This document shows positions 17,243 to 26,908 of a stretch of DNA of 54,106 nt, one piece after another (the stretch's first letter is position 1; each line of letters begins with the position of its first letter). This DNA comes from Polyangiaceae bacterium. Its GTDB lineage: Bacteria; Myxococcota_A; Polyangia; Polyangiales; Polyangiaceae. The translations under genes were made by a program, and so were the position numbers. Location: the NCBI GenBank assembly GCA_009781005.1, contig WQYX01000023.1, forward strand, positions 1 to 54,106. The letters are read 5' to 3'. The notes beneath the pieces were generated by a model. That model was not told where the DNA came from. It ran no database searches and saw only the letters and a program-made list of their open reading frames with translations.

Positions 17243-17800
17243 ATGAACCGATTCCTTTTTACTTCTTTTTTCGCTCTCATGCTCTCCGGCGGACTTGTGC
17301 TCGCATGCGGCAACGACGATTCTTCAGTGGATGGCTCGAAGAAGCTCGGCGACTTGAACCAGGACGAGGCAGCGCAGGTTTGCCAAGACGCCGAGAAGAT
17401 GGCAACGGACGATTACAAGCGTGGATACTGCCGCGTGGATGCGGCGCTTCAGAATATGGGGTTACCGACGCGCCTTCATCCGCTTGTTAATCTCAGTCTT
17501 ACTAACCGCGTGGATGCGGCGCTTCAGAATATGGGGTTACCGACGGATGAGGAAGCGCAGTCTTCTTGCGCAATATCTTATCAATCTTGCATGGACGAGG
17601 ACGAGCAGGTGGGTGATTGCTCCTTCGAAGGTGCCGAGAACTGCACGGTTTCAGACACCATGACATGCCTGAACGACATCGTGGGTTGGTATGCGTCGTG
17701 GGCGAATTGGGACTGTAGCCAGCTCAAAGCCAGCGACGACGCAAGCAACTTCGATCCCCCGGCAACCGTATGCGAAGCCTATCTCCGCTGCGTCAATTAG
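17243..17800 (+). CDS. Cys-rich lipoprotein with internal duplication
   Basis: A 185-residue lipoprotein. The signal peptide ends at the lipobox LVLAC (Cys22). The mature part is acidic and holds ten further Cys. The segment RVDAALQNMGLPT occurs twice, 25 residues apart, from an exact 40-bp direct repeat (17431-17470 and 17506-17545). The 75-bp period keeps the frame, so this looks like a recent tandem duplication. No family recognised. AAAGGA lies 11 bases before the ATG. It interrupts the clpX-lon neighbourhood. Confidence 0.65.
   Translation: MNRFLFTSFFALMLSGGLVLACGNDDSSVDGSKKLGDLNQDEAAQVCQDAEKMATDDYKRGYCRVDAALQNMGLPTRLHPLVNLSLTNRVDAALQNMGLPTDEEAQSSCAISYQSCMDEDEQVGDCSFEGAENCTVSDTMTCLNDIVGWYASWANWDCSQLKASDDASNFDPPATVCEAYLRCVN
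17431..17545 (+). repeat. 40-bp direct repeat inside the lipoprotein gene
   Basis: Two identical 40-bp copies (17431-17470, 17506-17545) separated by 35 unrelated bases. The period is 75 bp and the reading frame is kept. Confidence 0.95.
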
Positions 17801-17895
17801 CTTGAATTGGCTCCGTGCAAGCTCACGGCGCAGCGGCGGGGCACGCGCGTGAAACTGTGCTGTAGGCTATAAAATTCGGCCTGGTGGAGGTTGGT

Positions 17896-20472
17896 GTGGG
17901 GCACTTTTTCGAGGTAAAACCTTTGCCAATGTTCTTTAAAACCGACGACGAAAAAGCGCGCGACGATCGCACCAAGAAGCGCGTCCTTCCTCTTCTTCCT
18001 CTGCGGGACATCATCGTTTTTCCGCACATGGTGAGCCAGCTCTTCGTAGGGCGCGAGCGCTCGATCAACGCGCTCGACGCTGCGATGGCGCAGGGCAAAG
18101 AGATTTTCCTCGCGGCACAGAAGAACGCGAAGACCAACGAGCCAACCCCCGACGATATCTTCCAAGTTGGCACGCTCGGCGTCATCATGCAGCTCCTTCG
18201 CTTACCGGATGGCACCGTGAAAGTGCTTATCGAAGGCAAGAGGCGCGCGCGCATCAAGAAATTTCCGGAAACCGACGAATACTTCCTCGTCGAGATCGAG
18301 GAGATTGCCGAGCAAACCGATCAAGGCGTCGAAGTCGAAGCTTTGATGCGCAGTGTGCAGGCGGCTTTCGAGATGTACGTGAAGCTGAATAAGAAAGTTC
18401 AGCCCGAAATCCTCATGACCGCGCAGACCATCAACGATGCTACACGTCTGTCGGACACGATCGTCGCGAACTTGCCAACCATCAAGCTCACCGATCGCCA
18501 GGCTCTCCTCGAGATGGAAGATGGGGTGAAGCGGCTCGAGCGCCTCCATGAATTGATGCAATCGGAGATCGAGATCCTCCAAGTGGAGAAGAAGATCCGT
18601 TCTCGCGTCAAGAAGCAAATGGAGAAGACGCAGAAGGAATATTATCTCAACGAGCAAATGCAGGCCATCCAGAAGGAACTGGGGGGCGGCGACCGCGACG
18701 AATTCAAGAACGAGATCCAGGAAGTCGAAGAGCTGCTCAAGACCAAGCGGATGAGCAAAGAAGCTACCGCAAAGGTCAAAAAGGAGCTGAAAAAGCTAAA
18801 GATGATGCACCCCACGAGCGCGGAAGCGACCGTCGTGAGAAACTACGTTGATTGGATATTAGGACTGCCTTGGTACGAAAAGTCCGAGGAGAACTACGAT
18901 CTCAAGAAGGCCGAAGAGGTTCTCGAGGAGGACCATTACGGCCTCAAGAAGATCAAAGAGCGCGTGCTCGAATATCTCGCCGTGCAGGCACTGACGAAGA
19001 AGTTGAAGGGCCCCGTGCTCTGTTTCGTCGGGCCGCCCGGCGTCGGGAAAACCAGTCTTGCCAAGAGCATCGCGCGCGCCACGGGGCGCAAATTCCAGCG
19101 TCTCTCGCTCGGTGGCGTGCGTGACGAAGCCGAGATTCGCGGTCATCGCCGCACGTACATCGGTGCGCTTCCCGGCAAGTTGATTCAGTCGCTCAAGAAG
19201 GTCGGAACGAATAACCCGGTCTTCTTGCTCGACGAGATCGACAAGATGTCGACGGACTTCCGCGGGGATCCCGCTGCGGCGCTCCTCGAAGTGCTCGATC
19301 CGGAGCAGAATCACGCGTTCAATGACCACTATCTCGACATGGATTACGACTTGTCGGACGTGATGTTCATCACCACGGCAAATACGCTGTCGGGCATCCC
19401 GGTGCCGCTGCAGGACCGTATGGAGATCATCCAGCTATCGGGATACACCGAATTTGAAAAGATGAATATTGCGGTCAAATACCTCGTGCCGCGCCAGCGA
19501 AAGGAATGCGGTCTCGAAGAGGTGCCGCTTTCCATCAGCGAGAACGCGATCCGCACAATCATCCACCATTACACGCGTGAAGCAGGCGTCCGCTCGCTGG
19601 AGCGCGAGATCTCGAGCATCTGTCGCAAGGTCGCGCGCCACGTCGTCAGCATAGGCGAAGACCGCAAGACAGAGGCCGTCGAGGTCGTGGCCAAAAACGT
19701 GCCCATCTATCTCGGCGTTCCGAAGTTCCGCCTAAATAAGAAAGAAGAGCGTGACGAGATTGGTTTGACCAATGGCCTCTCGGTCACGAACTCCGGCGGC
19801 GGAGAACTCCTCGCGTGCGAGGTCGCCGTCGTTCCCGGCAAAGGAAAACTCGTGATCACGGGCCTTCTCGAAAAAGGCATGGAGGAGAGCGCGCAAGCGG
19901 CCATGAGTTACGTCCGCTCGCGCGCCGGGGTTCTCGGCCTCGAGCCGGATTTCTACCAGAAGCTGGACGTACACGTTCACTTCCCCGAATTCATCCGCAA
20001 AGATGGCCCTTCGGCGGGTGTGACCATGGCCACATCCCTCGCCAGCGCACTCATCAAGGTGCCCGTGAAGCGCGATCTCGCGATGACAGGCGAACTTACG
20101 CTCCGCGGTCGTGTGATGGCCATCGGTGGGTTGAAGGAGAAGCTCCTTGCGGCGCACCGCGCCGGAATTACGACCGTGATCATCCCGCGTGAGAACCGCA
20201 AAGATCTGCGTGAGGTGCCGCGACGCGTCCTCAAGGCAACGCGCATCGTGCTCGTCGAGCACGCCGACGAAGTGCTCCGGGAAGCACTCTGCTTGACAGA
20301 TGCCGACGCCCTGTTCGGGCCGGCGTCCGAGTCTTGGCAGTACGTCGACGGCGAGCTCGTGGTTCGGCGCGCTGCGGCGGCAAAGGCGGATGGCGACAGC
20401 GTGCCCGTGCTGTTACCCGTGATCCCGTCGAGTAACCCGACCACGCAGGTGCCAGTGCCTGGCAACGCTTAG
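17896..20472 (+). CDS. lon: ATP-dependent protease Lon
   Basis: A homohexameric AAA+ serine protease degrading misfolded and regulatory proteins. The N-terminal substrate-binding domain ([14 protein letters not shown]) and a coiled-coil ([13 protein letters not shown]) precede the ATPase with Walker A GPPGVGKT and Walker [10 protein letters not shown]. The C-terminal protease domain has the Ser of KDGPSAGVT and the Lys of [17 protein letters not shown] at 17896 is chosen because GGAGG sits five bases upstream; GTG at 17884 and ATG at 17929 (MFFKTD) are alternatives. The stop touches repeat D1. Confidence 0.95.
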   Translation: MGHFFEVKPLPMFFKTDDEKARDDRTKKRVLPLLPLRDIIVFPHMVSQLFVGRERSINALDAAMAQGKEIFLAAQKNAKTNEPTPDDIFQVGTLGVIMQLLRLPDGTVKVLIEGKRRARIKKFPETDEYFLVEIEEIAEQTDQGVEVEALMRSVQAAFEMYVKLNKKVQPEILMTAQTINDATRLSDTIVANLPTIKLTDRQALLEMEDGVKRLERLHELMQSEIEILQVEKKIRSRVKKQMEKTQKEYYLNEQMQAIQKELGGGDRDEFKNEIQEVEELLKTKRMSKEATAKVKKELKKLKMMHPTSAEATVVRNYVDWILGLPWYEKSEENYDLKKAEEVLEEDHYGLKKIKERVLEYLAVQALTKKLKGPVLCFVGPPGVGKTSLAKSIARATGRKFQRLSLGGVRDEAEIRGHRRTYIGALPGKLIQSLKKVGTNNPVFLLDEIDKMSTDFRGDPAAALLEVLDPEQNHAFNDHYLDMDYDLSDVMFITTANTLSGIPVPLQDRMEIIQLSGYTEFEKMNIAVKYLVPRQRKECGLEEVPLSISENAIRTIIHHYTREAGVRSLEREISSICRKVARHVVSIGEDRKTEAVEVVAKNVPIYLGVPKFRLNKKEERDEIGLTNGLSVTNSGGGELLACEVAVVPGKGKLVITGLLEKGMEESAQAAMSYVRSRAGVLGLEPDFYQKLDVHVHFPEFIRKDGPSAGVTMATSLASALIKVPVKRDLAMTGELTLRGRVMAIGGLKEKLLAAHRAGITTVIIPRENRKDLREVPRRVLKATRIVLVEHADEVLREALCLTDADALFGPASESWQYVDGELVVRRAAAAKADGDSVPVLLPVIPSSNPTTQVPVPGNA

Positions 20473-20606
20473 AGCGTGTTCGCCAGCCGTCGCCGATCGG
20501 GTCAACGTCAACGATCGTTGACGTTGACCCGATCGGCGACGGCAACGAACCGCCACTCGGAAGCGAAGCGCGGCAGCCGTCGTTCGAGCGGACTCAACGA
20601 AAGGTC
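20471..20606. repeat. Family D repeat, copy D1, with 58-bp perfect palindrome
   Basis: It begins on the lon stop with AGAGCGTGTTCGCCAG (a family B-like outer end). Then comes a perfect palindrome (20486-20543; 29-base arms, no loop) with ATCGGGTCAACGTCAACGAT at its core. A tail containing AACCGCCACTCGGAAGCG follows and is shared, inverted, with D2 at the window end. Confidence 0.9.
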
Positions 20607-20616
20607 ACTTAATTGC

Positions 20617-20646
20617 TTGACGTGGTTCGACGTTCCTTGGTAGTTC
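20617..20646 (+). promoter_or_regulatory. Promoter candidate for the tRNA pair
   Basis: TTGACG (20617-20622), 18 bp, TAGTTC (20641-20646), 20 bases before tRNA-Val. The -10 is weak; position and the G+C-rich discriminator fit a stable-RNA promoter. Confidence 0.35.
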
Positions 20647-20665
20647 GCCACTCCACCGTCGGTTC

Positions 20666-20737
20666 GGGCGGGTAGCTCAGCGGTAGAGCGCTGGCCTTAC
20701 AAGCCGGATGTCGCAGGTTCAAACCCTGTCCCGCCCA
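20666..20737 (+). tRNA. tRNA-Val (anticodon UAC)
   Basis: The acceptor stem GGGCGGG/CCCGCCC with A73, a D-arm with TAGCTCAGCGG, an anticodon arm CTGGC-CTTACAA-GCCGG (anticodon TAC) and a T-arm with GGTTCAAACC are all present. The CCA end is not encoded. Confidence 0.96.
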
Positions 20738-20807
20738 CGAAGAAAACGGGCAGCAGGGAGAAGTCGCAGAGGGTCTTTCTTAGAATCGTCGATTCAGTCT
20801 CAGAATT

Positions 20808-20884
<77 letters not shown>

Positions 20885-20907
20885 GCAAAGTCTGGCACTT
20901 GAAGTTC

Positions 20908-20950
20908 TCGGTCGAGTTTGGTTCACCAAACTCGACCGAAGCTTTTTTGT
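20908..20950 (+). terminator. Rho-independent terminator after tRNA-Asp
   Basis: A 14-bp perfect stem (20908-20921 with 20926-20939, TCGGTCGAGTTTGG arm) and a TTCA loop, then GCTTTTTTG. Textbook form, ending the tRNA operon. Confidence 0.9.
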
Positions 20951-21020
20951 CCCCGCCGAACAAGACGATCGAAGGCGCCGTCAACGCCGCATCGGTTCGC
21001 GCCGCAGGCTGGCCATGCGC

Positions 21021-21779
21021 CTACTTCGTGATGCTGCCGCCTTTGCACACAATTTCGCACGAAGCGGGATCGAAGCCGCAGCCCTTCTCGAGATCACTCT
21101 CCTGGAGGCCTCCCGCACACGTACACGTCGCGCTGTCTCGGGGCATGGGGACACACCCGCAGTCGAAGCGAATTTGGTCCATCGAGACGTCTGCGGGGGT
21201 CGTGGTGTCCGCGCAGCTTAGGAATTGAAACGACTTCGATGCGTTTTCCTCTGACGTGACGCACATAATGTGATTTTGATTCCTACCTGGATAGAGCACC
21301 TCGACCGATTGATTTGGAAATGCCTGCGTTCCAAGGTCATGCGAATCAAAACATGTCAAATCGTGAGTTCCGTCGTTGAGGTGCGTACCCTCACAATTCG
21401 GTTCGGAAAAGATATCGTATTGGAAAGTCCAAATCGCGGACGGAAAGTCGCTGGTCGGGCAAAGCCCATCCAGCACGACAGGCGCTCCCGTTGAATCGAC
21501 GAGATTGCCATCGGCCGTGAAGTTGAAGCACGGGCAAGCCGAGCTTCCAGCGAGCGCGATGGAGGCATCGCAGCGGTATTTCGAATCCGGCGCCGGCCGC
21601 GAGCCGCAAATGCGAACCGATTGATTCGCAAAATCAGTGGCACCCGCCAAGTTGAAGGACACCGAGGCCATCGGGTTGTCTGGCCCTCCACCAGGTGACT
21701 CATTGCCATCACGATTCGAACCGCACGCAAGAATGGTTATTGCGGCCAGGATCGGCGTAAGCACAATCTTATTTTTCAT
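21021..21779 (-). CDS. Cys-rich lipoprotein of unknown function
   Basis: A 252-residue exported protein. The signal peptide ends in the lipobox TILAC, and many further Cys suggest several disulphides. CGCVPMPRDSATCTC near the C-terminus recalls a small knottin-like region. The pattern is common among myxobacterial surface lipoproteins; no named domain. The start ATG (21777-21779) has GGGAG seven bases upstream, so the longer ORF to 22124 is not used. Confidence 0.65.
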   Translation of the reverse strand: MKNKIVLTPILAAITILACGSNRDGNESPGGGPDNPMASVSFNLAGATDFANQSVRICGSRPAPDSKYRCDASIALAGSSACPCFNFTADGNLVDSTGAPVVLDGLCPTSDFPSAIWTFQYDIFSEPNCEGTHLNDGTHDLTCFDSHDLGTQAFPNQSVEVLYPGRNQNHIMCVTSEENASKSFQFLSCADTTTPADVSMDQIRFDCGCVPMPRDSATCTCAGGLQESDLEKGCGFDPASCEIVCKGGSITK

Positions 21780-22169
21780 GAAGAAGCTCCCATCAAAACT
21801 GTACGTCCTCGAGGGTCTTCGCGTCGCATGCGGCCCACAGCGACGCGCGCGCCCTCGGCGATCACGCAGCAGAAAAGCAACGGATGTTCCGCGCGTTTGC
21901 GAATCCCAAGAGACTCGGAAAACGGCTTTAGGAAAGGAATACGAATCGTCGTCGTCGCGGCGCAAGTTGGAAAACCACGCGAGTGGCGTCACATATGGCC
22001 ACAAAAGGGGAATCGACGAGGTCGGCGTGACCTCTACCCCACGGATCTCTGCCCGTTGGGAGCCCAACCGCGTTGATCGAACGACGCCGGGCGCGTCTTT
22101 GGCAGAGCACGCGTTTCGGAGCACACGCGTCTAGCGAATTCCCGTATGCTGTTCGCAGGAGGTCTCCGC
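21780..22169. other. Divergent intergenic region (390 bp)
   Basis: It separates the minus-strand lipoprotein from the plus-strand kinase-like gene and must hold both promoters. I see no strong sigma-70 boxes, no repeat of families A to E and no convincing ORF. The clearest site is the AGGAGG at 22157-22162 that sets the next start. Confidence 0.5.
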
Positions 22170-23504
22170 TTGAACAGAGGGCGACTGACTCGCCAGGAGC
22201 TCAGCTGGCTGTTGACCCAAGAGGCTCAGAACGCTGCCGAGCGCTTGCGCTCCGGCGTTCAGGTTCTGCGCATGCAAACGCTACCGCCGCCGGATCCGTC
22301 TTCGGTCGATGCCTCGCTCAACGCGCTCGACGACGTGATGCGCATGCTCTCGAGCCTCAACCAGCACCCGAGTTCCGCGGTCGCTCCTCCTCGGCGTGGA
22401 CGCATCGATCTCGCGGCACTGCTCTGGGAGATCGCACCGGGCGCGCGCGTTTCCATCGAGCCGGGCAGCGGGACGGAGATTTTTGGCGACGAGTCCGATC
22501 TGCGTCGCACGTTGCAGGTCATGATCGGGCATGCCGGCGGCGAGGGTTCGTCGGCCACCGTGCGTCGTGACGGCGACGACGTTCGCGTGTCCGTTGCGCT
22601 CGGACCTGACAGCTCGCCGACGGCCGAGATGGAGCGCGCGTGGCTCAGTCGCATGGCCATGCGTTATGGCGGACACTACGAACTCGAAAGTGGCACCGAA
22701 GTCCTCGTGTTTCCTGCGGAAGGTGCCGTCGCTCGGAGCGAGCGCGAAGCGCTGCGCCGTGAGCTCGACGAGGCTCGCAAGCAAAGCGAGATCTACGCGC
22801 GCGAGCTCGCTGCCGTTTTCGAGCGGGGGGAGGACGCGGCCTTTTTGTCGTCGATACCTGCGCCGCCAAAGACGTCGTCGCATTTGGGTACGGTGACGAA
22901 GATCTGCGCCGGCATCAGCGCCGAACTACGACGCGCGATCGATGACGTATCGCGCGAGCTCGCGGCGCATGAGAGCGATCCTCTCGGTGCGATTCGCCGA
23001 AGCATCCAGAGCCTGACCGAGGCGGTCACGAGCCTCGAGCGCATCGGCCGGCTCGACGCAGACGAATTGGCCATCGAGGTGGATCTCGCGTCCGTCGTGC
23101 GCGCCGCCGTCCGGGACATGGCGGCGACTGCGGAACGTGCGCGCGTGAACGTCGCCGTGCACGAAGACGGCGACGGGCGCTCGTACGTGCGAGCAGGCGC
23201 AAAGGCGATGGCTTCGCTGGTGCGCGGGCTCGTTGCGAACGCGGTCGCCTCGTCGCGTGCAGACTCCACGATCGACGTACATGTCGACAATGGGGTTGCC
23301 CGCCTCGTCGTCGAAGACAGCGGGCCACCCCTTCCAGCTTCGGCGCGCAAGAATTTTCTTTCGCTAAAGTCGAACGCCGGTGCGCACGGACGGCCAAGCG
23401 CGCTGCCAGTGTTCATGGCCGCCGAACTCGCAGCCTGCCTGGGCGCGACATTGGAGCTCTCCGACGCGCCGTCCGGTGGCCTTCGCGTCACCGTCACGTT
23501 TTAG
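22170..23504 (+). CDS. Histidine kinase-like protein with degenerate active sites
   Basis: A 444-residue cytosolic protein in two halves. The C-terminal half looks like a sensor kinase core: a helical region GISAELRRAIDD where a DHp phosphoacceptor (AHELR-type) would be, then an ATPase-like fold with LVANAVASS (N box) and VEDSGPPLP (G1 box). The DHp His is replaced by Ala and the G1 box lacks its second Gly, so phosphotransfer is doubtful. The N-terminal half (FGDESDLRRTLQVMI) resembles a second, more decayed ATPase domain. The start is TTG at 22170, set by AGGAGG seven bases upstream. The stop overlaps that of the next, convergent gene. Confidence 0.6.
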   Translation: MNRGRLTRQELSWLLTQEAQNAAERLRSGVQVLRMQTLPPPDPSSVDASLNALDDVMRMLSSLNQHPSSAVAPPRRGRIDLAALLWEIAPGARVSIEPGSGTEIFGDESDLRRTLQVMIGHAGGEGSSATVRRDGDDVRVSVALGPDSSPTAEMERAWLSRMAMRYGGHYELESGTEVLVFPAEGAVARSEREALRRELDEARKQSEIYARELAAVFERGEDAAFLSSIPAPPKTSSHLGTVTKICAGISAELRRAIDDVSRELAAHESDPLGAIRRSIQSLTEAVTSLERIGRLDADELAIEVDLASVVRAAVRDMAATAERARVNVAVHEDGDGRSYVRAGAKAMASLVRGLVANAVASSRADSTIDVHVDNGVARLVVEDSGPPLPASARKNFLSLKSNAGAHGRPSALPVFMAAELAACLGATLELSDAPSGGLRVTVTF

Positions 23505-23884
23505 AGTAAATTGAGATGCTTTCGGGCCCGCGTCTCGGCTTCAGCCATGACGCGCTTGGATTCTTCGGTCGGGATGCGCAGGTAGTCGGCGAGGTCGCGG
23601 AGGAATGTCACTTCCAACTCGTCTTGCTTGCCGTCGGCGAACGAGAGCAGCACGGCAAGCTGAAGGAGCACGCGCCGATCTCCGGCCGACAGATCCTGGA
23701 GCTTGATGTCCTCGAGCATGCGCCTGTCCTTTGCGTAGTCGCGCAAGCTTGCTTTCTCTTTCTCGGACGCACCGTACGCGTCGAGCAACGCATCGAGCAT
23801 CTCCTTCTCTTTGTCGGCGAAGATGCCATCGGCCCACGCAACGGGGACCAAAGCGGAAACGATCGCGTACTCTTGTTCGTGCAT
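23501..23884 (-). CDS. TerB-like small acidic helical protein
   Basis: A 127-residue all-helical protein. ALVPVAWADGIFADKEKEML and VLLSFADGKQDELE are the paired D-x-x-x-D/E-x-E motifs of the TerB (tellurite resistance B / DjlA N-terminal) fold, which binds divalent metal. Many bacterial genomes carry single-domain TerB proteins unrelated to tellurite. The start MHEQEYA at 23884 is chosen over an upstream basic, non-family extension. The TAA stop overlaps the preceding gene by four bases. Confidence 0.7.
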   Translation of the reverse strand: MHEQEYAIVSALVPVAWADGIFADKEKEMLDALLDAYGASEKEKASLRDYAKDRRMLEDIKLQDLSAGDRRVLLQLAVLLSFADGKQDELEVTFLRDLADYLRIPTEESKRVMAEAETRARKHLNLL

Positions 23885-23941
23885 TCGTGAAGGATGCCGG
23901 GCACGACGACGGCGCGTCAAGAAGCAAAGCCGCGCCGGGGA

Positions 23942-25609
23942 CTACTTCGCGTTGATGGTCACGACCTTGTTGCCAAAATTGTCGGTCGAAGCTCGCGCGA
24001 CGTCTCGTTCGTTCACTCGCAGCCGTTTGCGTAACGTTGGAGCACCGGCGATCAAAACTTCGATGTCTTCATCACAGCGTAGGTGCTCGATGCGCGTTTC
24101 GGGGCCGAGCCCCGCGAGAAACCACACCTCCGCGCCGCGCACGTTCGACACGACGTGTACCGTGCCGGGCGAGCCTGCGTGACCAACCTCGGTACCGGGT
24201 TCTGCGACGGGCCATGGATCCACCGCACCTGGCTTGGCCATGGATGGATGGAGCTCGATTGGAACATCGATGCGGGGCTTGCCGTCGGGGCCTTTTTTCC
24301 AAGGCGATTCGCCTGGCACGATGGCGCGCTTTGGCAAGTACCCCTCTGCAGTGGCCACGAATTCGAGACGCGCCCCCATTGCCATGTGCTCCACGTCGAC
24401 GGGCGATTGACCCACACGGAGCAAGATCTCCGCGTTCGTCGGCGCGTCGGTGACGACCAGAGTGCAATGCGTCGCAGGTGCGAGCGGCGCGAGTGCGCTC
24501 GTTGGTGCAAGAGCGAGGGACGTTTTTTTGCCGGCGAAAAACGACGGATAGATTTTCCAGACAACGACGATGCCGACGGCGAGAACGAGCAGCGTCAGAA
24601 CGGCGATGGCGAGGCTCGTTCGTGGTGCGCGAGGATGATGCGCGGCGGTTCGCGCACCTCGATCGCGCCGCGTCGCAATCGTGCGCGGCGCCTCCTCTCG
24701 AATCTTTTCCCGACGGCCCGAGACCGGTGGCGCGTGAGGCTTCACGTTGGTTGCATCCGCAAGCGCGACGAGTGCTTCGACTGCGTCGGCATCCTGCCGT
24801 TTCGCGCCACGAGGTTTCGGCAACCCCTTACCGATGTCCTTCGTGAACTCCGCAAGCGAAGCGGCGCCGGGTGGCGCCGGCGTTGGATCGAGGCCTGCGA
24901 TGGCCTTCAGATCGCGAGACATCTGTTGGTCGCCGATCGGTGAGACATCAAAGGCTCCGATGAGCGACTCAACTTCGTCAGAGTTCGTGATGCTTGGTGG
25001 TGGCGCTGGCTGCGAAGTTCTGGTGCTCGGCGGCGACGAGGGTCGGGGTTTCGATGGTGACGAAGGTCTGGAGCTCGGCGTCGGCGAGAGCCGCTCCACT
25101 GCGGCAGGCGCGGCCACTTCCGGTTCCTTGGGCGGCAAGGGCACGCGATTCGCCGGAGGCAGCGCGTTGCGACCCACACCCATCGTGACACGCCGGACTT
25201 CCCGGGCGAGGCGTGCGAGTGCACGCCGTCCGGCGGCACGGTTGACCGGGATGAGCGCTGACTCGAGTTCCTGAATGAGTGCTGGTAGCCCTCCTCCTGG
25301 CCTGCGTTTGGCGGCGGCCAAGAGGGCCGGTGTTACCGAACCGCTTGCTTCGAGCAGCCTGTTGAGAATGGTGCGAACACTGGTTTCTGCGTCGCCCGTG
25401 GACATACCCTTCTTCGGGCGGACCAGAGCGACGGTGCCTTCTTCGCTGATGTAAACTGCGCGTGCGTCGACCTCGCCCTCCACGTCGCGCGCTCCGTCGG
25501 CCACTTCGAGGACTAGGTAGCCGGCGAGCTCCGGCGCCAGTGGAACTCGCTTGGCAGTCGCAACGGCGAAGACGTCGTCGAGCGTGATGGAAGTCTCGAG
25601 AGCGCTCAT
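23942..25609 (-). CDS. Proline-rich single-span membrane protein with PEGA-like C-terminus
   Basis: A 555-residue protein. The N-terminal folded domain (about 1-150) includes AVYISEEGTVALVRP. A Pro/Ser-rich linker (about 160-205) follows, then a short acidic region, one transmembrane span (about 332-352) and an extracytoplasmic region with two beta-rich PEGA-like segments (TLVVTDAPTNAEILL and VHVVSNVRGAEVWF). Such proteins accompany Ser/Thr kinase signalling in myxobacteria, but no kinase motif is present here. The start is ATG at 25607-25609 (MSALETSI). Confidence 0.6.
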   Translation of the reverse strand: MSALETSITLDDVFAVATAKRVPLAPELAGYLVLEVADGARDVEGEVDARAVYISEEGTVALVRPKKGMSTGDAETSVRTILNRLLEASGSVTPALLAAAKRRPGGGLPALIQELESALIPVNRAAGRRALARLAREVRRVTMGVGRNALPPANRVPLPPKEPEVAAPAAVERLSPTPSSRPSSPSKPRPSSPPSTRTSQPAPPPSITNSDEVESLIGAFDVSPIGDQQMSRDLKAIAGLDPTPAPPGAASLAEFTKDIGKGLPKPRGAKRQDADAVEALVALADATNVKPHAPPVSGRREKIREEAPRTIATRRDRGARTAAHHPRAPRTSLAIAVLTLLVLAVGIVVVWKIYPSFFAGKKTSLALAPTSALAPLAPATHCTLVVTDAPTNAEILLRVGQSPVDVEHMAMGARLEFVATAEGYLPKRAIVPGESPWKKGPDGKPRIDVPIELHPSMAKPGAVDPWPVAEPGTEVGHAGSPGTVHVVSNVRGAEVWFLAGLGPETRIEHLRCDEDIEVLIAGAPTLRKRLRVNERDVARASTDNFGNKVVTINAK

Positions 25610-25698
25610 GATCGGGACGTTGCAGCGAAGATTCCGTCTTCGTCCTACCACCGCCAGTGGCGACTTCCAAAATCCGGTCGCGGACGTCCCGGTCGCGG

Positions 25699-26574
25699 TT
25701 ATCCCTTTACCGTGTATCCCTTGCTCTCGTATGCATCGAGCAGCTTTTCAACGGATGCGAGGTTGTTCTCGATCGACTCGTGGACAATCTGGGTCATGAC
25801 CGCGCTCGAGCCTTTCAGCGCCTCGTAGTAACGCTGTCGCTCGGTCGAGTGGACAATGGCTTGCGGGAGTCCATTCCTCATCAAAAGGAGATTCATAAGC
25901 AAGCGAGCGACCGTGCCGCTGTCCGTGGCGAACGGGAAGATTCGAAGGAGATCGTAGTGCGCGCGTGCGGCAATGCGAATCGTGCTTCGCGTACGGCGTG
26001 TCTCCGGATCGTTCAGCCAGTCGATGACCTGACGAACCTTGTACGTGACCTTGTCCGGCGGTGCGTACTCGTGAAAGTAAAGCCGATGTTGTGGGATATC
26101 CTTACGATATTTGACTGTTTTGATATCACCCTCCTCCGGATGGAGGACGAGATAAATCTTCTTCAAAACGTCGATGGTGACGGGAAGGCGTTTCTTCGTG
26201 GCGAAGTCGCGGACGTACTCCAGGGCTTCGCGGTGTCTGCGAATTTGATCGCAAACAGGCTGGATGGTTGAGTCCGTGGCAACCGGTGCCATCGGATCCA
26301 CCGCGGCTTTGAGCTCTTGAGAGGTATACACCGAACCCTCGAGCGCACTATCGTGGTAGATCCACGACATATCGAGATTCTCGCGGTAAAGGCGCAAAAA
26401 TTCGGGATCAGCCTTTGCGAGCCGCTCCTCGATGAGCGCGTAGCGCTCCTCCATGGTTGGAGGCTTCGTCGGTAGCTCAATGGGAAGAGCAACGACCTTG
26501 CGCTTCGACTTCTTTGCAGTCGATGCGGACACGGATTCCTTCGTCGATGATTTCGCGGAAGCTTTTGCGGCCAT
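25699..26574 (-). CDS. Fic-domain protein with degenerate active-site loop
   Basis: A 291-residue protein. A Lys/Ser-rich tail (1-27) is followed by a helical domain resembling Fic N-termini (WIYHDSALEGSVYTSQEL, around the position of the inhibitory helix). The Fic core follows with AHYDLLRIFPFATDSGTVAR at 206-224. The canonical HPFxDGNGRxxR is changed: the catalytic His is Phe213 and the GNGR is SGTVAR. AMP transfer is therefore unlikely; the protein may be a binding or regulatory relative. The start ATG is at 26572-26574. Confidence 0.7.
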   Translation of the reverse strand: MAAKASAKSSTKESVSASTAKKSKRKVVALPIELPTKPPTMEERYALIEERLAKADPEFLRLYRENLDMSWIYHDSALEGSVYTSQELKAAVDPMAPVATDSTIQPVCDQIRRHREALEYVRDFATKKRLPVTIDVLKKIYLVLHPEEGDIKTVKYRKDIPQHRLYFHEYAPPDKVTYKVRQVIDWLNDPETRRTRSTIRIAARAHYDLLRIFPFATDSGTVARLLMNLLLMRNGLPQAIVHSTERQRYYEALKGSSAVMTQIVHESIENNLASVEKLLDAYESKGYTVKG

Positions 26575-26765
26575 AGTGTCTTCCACCGTCGGGGAAGAAC
26601 TTGCCGACCCCGACCGCACAATGGGCGCGCACGCTAGCGGCGCGTGATCACGATCGTCAAGAAGAGACGACAATTCTTTTTAATTTCAAGTACTTACAAC
26701 AACATCAGGCGACGCCAAAGGGTCGAGCTAGACCGCTGCTTCCACGGGCTTCGTCTGCACTTGGA

Positions 26766-26905
26766 GCGTGTTCACCCAGCCGTCGCGAGCGACGCGAGGC
26801 CAAGGCGGGCCCGAGGAGCCCGCGTAAACGTACGTTGTTGTACGTGCGCAGGCACCGCAGGGCCCAACGACGGCATCGTGGCGCGCAGCAGGCTGGTGAA
26901 CACGC
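26766..26905. repeat. Family B structured repeat, copy B1
   Basis: The outer arms GCGTGTTCACCCAGCC and GGCTGGTGAACACGC pair. The interior has GGGCCC/GGGCCC where B2 has GGGCG/CGCCC, and an M1 hairpin CGTAC...GTACG. It ends three bases from the stop of the minus-strand phosphatase gene (26909). Confidence 0.85.
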
Positions 26906-26908
26906 GTT

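Noticed and set aside
23501..23884. Tellurite resistance operon around the TerB-like gene
   Set aside because: No other ter genes are nearby; the fold is common in stand-alone proteins.
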